This document shows, one piece after another, positions 60,500-64,000 of a stretch of 64,000 nt of DNA. The position numbers and the translations under genes were made by a program. The stretch is from Sulfitobacter guttiformis (GTDB taxonomy: Bacteria > Pseudomonadota > Alphaproteobacteria > Rhodobacterales > Rhodobacteraceae). The number at the start of each line of letters is the position of its first letter. The stretch's first letter is position 1. The stretch covers positions 62,001-126,000 of the forward strand of contig NZ_RAQK01000002.1 of NCBI RefSeq assembly GCF_003610455.1. Reading direction: 5' to 3'. The notes below the pieces were generated by a model that was not told where the DNA came from, made no database searches, and saw only the letters and a program-made list of their open reading frames with translations.

Positions 60500-61327
60500 A
60501 TGAAAATTTCCCCGATCTTAATTGTTGCAATTGCAGGTATCCTTGCCGCAGGTCCGGCTGCTGCGCTTGATCTTGACACGTTTTGGAGCACGCTGGATGA
60601 GGCGGGCCATAACGAGATGTCTCCGCTGGGCATGTTCATGGCTGCGGACTGGGTTGTGAAGGGCGTAATGCTCTCGCTTTTGTTTGCCTCTGCGTTGGTC
60701 TGGGTCATCTTTGCCGCCAGAATAACGATTTTGCGATGGGAGCGCAGCGTGCTGCGCCGCGGCTACCGCGATCTGGACAAGATTGGAACGCTCACTTCGA
60801 CGGAAGGGAAATTTTCCGAGAAAAAAGGCGTTGTAGGCCAAATGATCCGCGCCGCTCAGCGCGAGCGGAGCTGTTCGGGTGATGGGGTGGCGATGAAGGC
60901 TGGTATCAAGGAGCGGGCAGGCTCCGAGATTGCGCGCATCGAGGCCGGCGCCGCAAGACGCATGAGCCTCGGGGCAGGGGTCTTGGCCAATGTAGGTTCA
61001 ACCGCACCTTTCGTTGGCTTGTTCGGCACGGTTTGGGGCATCATGAACAGCTTCATTTCCATCTCCGAGAGCAACACCACTAATCTTGCCATCGTGGCAC
61101 CCGGCATTGCAGAGGCCCTGCTTGCAACGGCCATCGGGCTTGTCGCCGCTATTCCTGCAGTCATTTTTTATAACATTCTCGCGCGTGGTATGGGGGGGTA
61201 TAAGGTGATGCTGGCAGATGCTGGCGCTCTCGTGGAACGCACACTGTCGCGGGACCTGGATCTGGCGACCAAGGATGCGGGCAACATGCCCCGATTTGCC
61301 GCCGTTCCAGCGCAAGCAGCGGAGTAA
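60500..61327 (+). CDS. exbB: TonB-system energiser ExbB
   Basis: The 275-residue protein has an N-terminal signal-like segment and three membrane spans. The conserved MotA/TolQ/ExbB region includes LANVGSTAPFVGLFGTVWGI, SNTTNLAIVAPGIAEALLAT and GLVAAIPAVIFYN. With ExbD it forms the proton channel that powers TonB. Four bases separate it from the hydroxylase gene. Confidence 0.93.
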   Translation: MKISPILIVAIAGILAAGPAAALDLDTFWSTLDEAGHNEMSPLGMFMAADWVVKGVMLSLLFASALVWVIFAARITILRWERSVLRRGYRDLDKIGTLTSTEGKFSEKKGVVGQMIRAAQRERSCSGDGVAMKAGIKERAGSEIARIEAGAARRMSLGAGVLANVGSTAPFVGLFGTVWGIMNSFISISESNTTNLAIVAPGIAEALLATAIGLVAAIPAVIFYNILARGMGGYKVMLADAGALVERTLSRDLDLATKDAGNMPRFAAVPAQAAE

Positions 61328-61332
61328 GCAGC

Positions 61333-61794
61333 ATGGCATCGCGAATGCGTGCAGACGATGATGGCGATCTTGGCGAAAATAGCGAGATCAACGTCACGCC
61401 TTTCATCGACGTTATGTTAGTTCTTTTGATCATCTTTATGATTGCGGCACCCCTTTCGACGGTCGATATTCCGGTGGAGTTGCCGGTGGCTGTCGCTGAT
61501 GCGCCTGAACGCACGGCGGATCCGGTGTTTATCACAATAACCGAAGATCTGGCGCTCTCCGTGGGGGAGAACAAGACCACCCATGAGCGCCTTTACATCG
61601 ACGTTGGTATCGCAACGCTGCAAAGGCGTGATACGCGCATCTACATCCGCTCAGATAAATCAGTACCTTATGGCGAGTTTATTCGGGTAATGAATATCTT
61701 GCGGGCCGATGGATTTTTGAAAGTCGGCCTCGTGGGTCTGGACGAGAATGTCGCACAAGCCCCTGAAGGCGTGCAGCCTGAGATCCTACCATGA
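61333..61794 (+). CDS. exbD: TonB-system energiser ExbD
   Basis: The 153-residue protein has the single span with the essential Asp (INVTPFIDVMLVLLIIFMIA) and a periplasmic domain (YIRSDKSVPYGEFIRVMNIL). It follows ExbB after five bases and overlaps tonB. Confidence 0.93.
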   Translation: MASRMRADDDGDLGENSEINVTPFIDVMLVLLIIFMIAAPLSTVDIPVELPVAVADAPERTADPVFITITEDLALSVGENKTTHERLYIDVGIATLQRRDTRIYIRSDKSVPYGEFIRVMNILRADGFLKVGLVGLDENVAQAPEGVQPEILP

Positions 61795-62636
61795 GCCTGA
61801 CCTATGCCACAGGTAACTCGATGCCGCTGTTCTGGCTTTCGGCTGTTATCTTCAGCGCAGTACTGCACGTCGGCTTGCCCGCGCAGATCCTGAGCACGAC
61901 ACCTACGCCGAAAACAGAAGACGCACAGCCTGACGGTATTACAGGTGCCATGATGTTTGATCTCTCCGATCTCATCGCAGCCTCGGCCGCGCTGGAGGAA
62001 GACAGCATCGCCCAACAGGAAAGCCAGCAGGCGCCTACGGTTACGGAAAGCCCCGAGATGGTCGAGGCATCAAAAGCTGCGGAGCAACCTATCCTGAGCC
62101 AAATTCCCTACGATGTCGAAGATGAAAGCCTGAAATTCGCAGTCGCGGCACCCGATCCGGAGGCCGATACCGAAAAGCAAGCGCAAGAGATCGCAACCGA
62201 GCGCGACCCGGATCAGATCGACGTCGAAAGTCAGGTCGGGGCAGAGGACCGCAAAGCCTCCGAGCAATCAACCGCAGGCGTTCAGGCACTGGTGGAAGCC
62301 GAAACAACAAAAGCGGCGAGTGAGGGATTAACCGCAGAGCAGACAGAGGAAATTCGGGATTGGCAAAAGAGTATTGTCTTGCTGATCAGTGGTGCCAAAA
62401 CCTATCCCGCAAAGGCGCGCAGTAACCGTATCGAGGGGCTTGTGCAAATCCGTTTCACGCTTGACCGGTACGGCGCGTTAATCGCGACGGAGGTGGCGCG
62501 ATCCTCAGGTTCTACTCTTCTTGATGAGGCGGCAGTAACAACAGTAGAGCAATTGGCAAAGATGCCAGCGCCTCCTAATTATCTGACAGGTGATGAGTTC
62601 ACGTTAATGATCCCGCTGCGCTATAGCTTCAGGTGA
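61791..62636 (+). CDS. tonB: TonB-like energy-transducing protein
   Basis: The 281-residue protein has an N-terminal membrane anchor (FWLSAVIFSAVLHVGLPAQI), a long acidic Gln/Glu/Ala periplasmic region instead of the Pro-rich spacer of E. coli TonB, and a C-terminal TonB fold (YPAKARSNRIEGLVQIRFTL, then LLDEAAVTTVEQLAKMPAPP). It should energise the receptor encoded upstream. Its last bases overlap the convergent gene. Confidence 0.88.
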   Translation: MSLTYATGNSMPLFWLSAVIFSAVLHVGLPAQILSTTPTPKTEDAQPDGITGAMMFDLSDLIAASAALEEDSIAQQESQQAPTVTESPEMVEASKAAEQPILSQIPYDVEDESLKFAVAAPDPEADTEKQAQEIATERDPDQIDVESQVGAEDRKASEQSTAGVQALVEAETTKAASEGLTAEQTEEIRDWQKSIVLLISGAKTYPAKARSNRIEGLVQIRFTLDRYGALIATEVARSSGSTLLDEAAVTTVEQLAKMPAPPNYLTGDEFTLMIPLRYSFR

Positions 62637-63709
62637 ACCATATCCGCGTGAATATCATTGATGCTGGCACAACCGGACAGGAGCATAGCAATCTCGAGCT
62701 CGTCGCGCAGCAGCCGCAAAACATGGCTGACGCCAAGTTCACCCGCAACACAAAGACCGCAAACAACCGGGCGTCCGATCAAAACGGCTTTTGCTCCTAG
62801 AGCGAGCGCGATGAAAATATCAACGCCGCGACGGATGCCGCCATCCATCAAGACAGGATACTCCGATCCCACCCTTTTGATAACCTCCAGCAGCATTTCC
62901 AACGTGGCAGGAGCACGGTCTAGCACACGCCCGCCATGGTTTGACACAATAACACCGGCAGCCCCGACTGATGCGGCCCGCGCGGCGTCATCCGGATGAA
63001 GTATACCTTTAAGCAAAACAGGTGCCGCTACAGACTGCATCAGCCAATCAACGTCACGCCAATTGGGTAAAACGTGCGCGATATGGTCAAACACGAACGA
63101 TTGCCCCTCAATGAGCGGGGTGAAACGGGTGGCGGGAAAGGCGGAGAGATTTACTGCCCTCACATCGGGCGGCAATTGGAAGCCTGCCTCGATCTCACGG
63201 TCTCTGACACCCTGCACGGGCGCGTCGATTGTCAGAACAAGGACTGTATACCCCGCCGCCAATGCAATCTCCGCCAGTTCGAGTGTGCGCTCTCTGCTGC
63301 CCATCCAGTAAAGCTGAAACCAGTCACAGCTGGCTGCGGCTGACCGTATCTGAGCGAGGTCTACACTACTTTGCGCGCTTACCACCGTTTTGATGGACTG
63401 CGCTTGCGCGCCCCGTGCCGTCGCGGTTTCACCTAAAGGGTCCAGAAGCCGGTGATAGGCAAAGGGCGCGACCATAAACGGTGTCGCGTGGCTTTGCCCT
63501 AAAAGGGATATCTGTGTTGAGCCGCCACCCGTTTCGCGCAGCGGACGCGGAATTATTCGCGCACACGAAAAAGCGGTCTCGTTTGCCAGCAAAGTCGCTT
63601 CGTCCCCCGCACCTGCAAGGAAGTATGCACGGTTTTGCAGGCTCATCATATCCCGCGCGCGGGTGTAATATTCGGGTAAGATGTGTGGAAGTTGATCAGG
63701 TTCAAACAT
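62621..63709 (-). CDS. FMN-dependent alpha-hydroxy-acid dehydrogenase
   Basis: The 362-residue (beta/alpha)8 flavoprotein matches the lactate dehydrogenase/glycolate oxidase family: VAPFAYHRLLDPLGETATAR, WFQLYWMGSRERTLEL, VLLKGILHPDDAARAASVG, VIVSNHGGRVLDRAPATLEM with the catalytic His, and VLMDGGIRRGVDIFIALALG binding the FMN phosphate. It oxidises an (S)-2-hydroxy acid; which one is not visible. It is convergent with tonB and overlaps it by 16 bases. Confidence 0.9.
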   Translation of the reverse strand: MFEPDQLPHILPEYYTRARDMMSLQNRAYFLAGAGDEATLLANETAFSCARIIPRPLRETGGGSTQISLLGQSHATPFMVAPFAYHRLLDPLGETATARGAQAQSIKTVVSAQSSVDLAQIRSAAASCDWFQLYWMGSRERTLELAEIALAAGYTVLVLTIDAPVQGVRDREIEAGFQLPPDVRAVNLSAFPATRFTPLIEGQSFVFDHIAHVLPNWRDVDWLMQSVAAPVLLKGILHPDDAARAASVGAAGVIVSNHGGRVLDRAPATLEMLLEVIKRVGSEYPVLMDGGIRRGVDIFIALALGAKAVLIGRPVVCGLCVAGELGVSHVLRLLRDELEIAMLLSGCASINDIHADMVHLKL

Positions 63710-63833
63710 GTCTAGAATTCAATCTATTGGCTGGCGTCGCACCCAAAATTAATCGCGAGGCACGCAAGCGGTTTGCGCTTCAACCACCAAGCCTGAGGCC
63801 GCGGCAGTTACCTGAACTGACCTTTGGTATCCC

Positions 63834-64000
63834 TTAATGGAATGTTGTGGGCTGGCTGAAAGCAGCGGCATACTCGCGAGGCGCGGACAGGCGCATACGT
63901 TTAAGGGCAAGGCCGAAATCAAAGGCGCAAGACGCGAGGAGGGGGGCCACGTCTGGTCGCACCAACAAGGTCGCAATCAACATAGCATCTTCGCGCGCGC
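63834..64000 (-). CDS. C-terminal end of an unidentified gene
   Basis: About 54 codons open to the window edge (AREDAMLIATLLVRPDVAPL, then a tail ending AAAFSQPTTFH). The composition looks coding, but no family is recognised and an alternative overlapping frame exists. Confidence 0.4.
   Translation of the reverse strand, partial: AREDAMLIATLLVRPDVAPLLASCAFDFGLALKRMRLSAPREYAAAFSQPTTFH

Overview
The window reads as alphaproteobacterial chromosome, most likely from the Roseobacter group (Rhodobacterales). The protein families, the high-GC codon use and the type of phage all point that way. No marker gene for a species is present, so this is inference.

Layout. (1) 0-10.2 kb is a copper-handling cluster in partial decay. 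A truncated CopA-type ATPase and a CueR-type regulator are both broken. An apparently intact set follows: DUF305 protein, glutaredoxin-MauE fusion, His/Cys-rich exported protein, lipoprotein, TolC-like channel, Tat-exported multicopper oxidase and a cupredoxin-CusF fusion. Behind these lies a graveyard of oligopeptide-transporter fragments, a dead IS3-family element and an integrase that the IS has cut, ending at a tRNA-Asn gene.

(2) 10.24-47.25 kb is an apparently complete temperate siphovirus-like prophage in tRNA-Asn. Rightward genes are the integrase, a Lon-like AAA ATPase, a D5-type primase-helicase, a second holin-like module and an early/accessory operon (redoxin, triple ribbon-helix-helix protein, unknowns). 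Leftward genes are terminase, Toprim primase, gpW-like protein, RuvC-like nuclease, portal, a fused protease-capsid protein, tail genes with a probable -1 frameshift chaperone, a C5-methylase/HNH restriction-modification pair, and the endolysin/holin/spanin cassette. A 30-bp promoter-like element is repeated six times, five leftward and one rightward, each time just ahead of a structural or lysis operon. A roughly 115-bp dyad-symmetric element occurs twice, and TTTCCGG-type operators sit at the early control regions.

(3) 47.25-54.6 kb is a smaller, visibly AT-richer island ending at a second, identical tRNA-Asn. It carries its own integrase, an excisionase-like protein, a serine recombinase, a 446-residue unknown, four copies of a CAATCGATTG-type palindrome, and a back-to-back DUF262/HEPN pair that looks like a two-gene defence or toxin module.

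(4) 54.6-64 kb is ordinary chromosome: a metallo-beta-lactamase-fold hydrolase, an EnvZ-type kinase and an iron-uptake operon. That operon holds a siderophore receptor frameshifted by a 5-bp tandem duplication, a PKHD hydroxylase, ExbB, ExbD and TonB. An FMN-dependent alpha-hydroxy-acid dehydrogenase and the end of one more gene follow.

Three integrase genes of different age and three copies of the tRNA 3' half show this tRNA-Asn to be a repeatedly used integration site. The candidates for something undescribed are the six-copy late-promoter element, the paired dyad repeats, the triple ribbon-helix-helix protein and the DUF262/HEPN pair. All functional statements rest on reading motifs by eye; no database search was possible.
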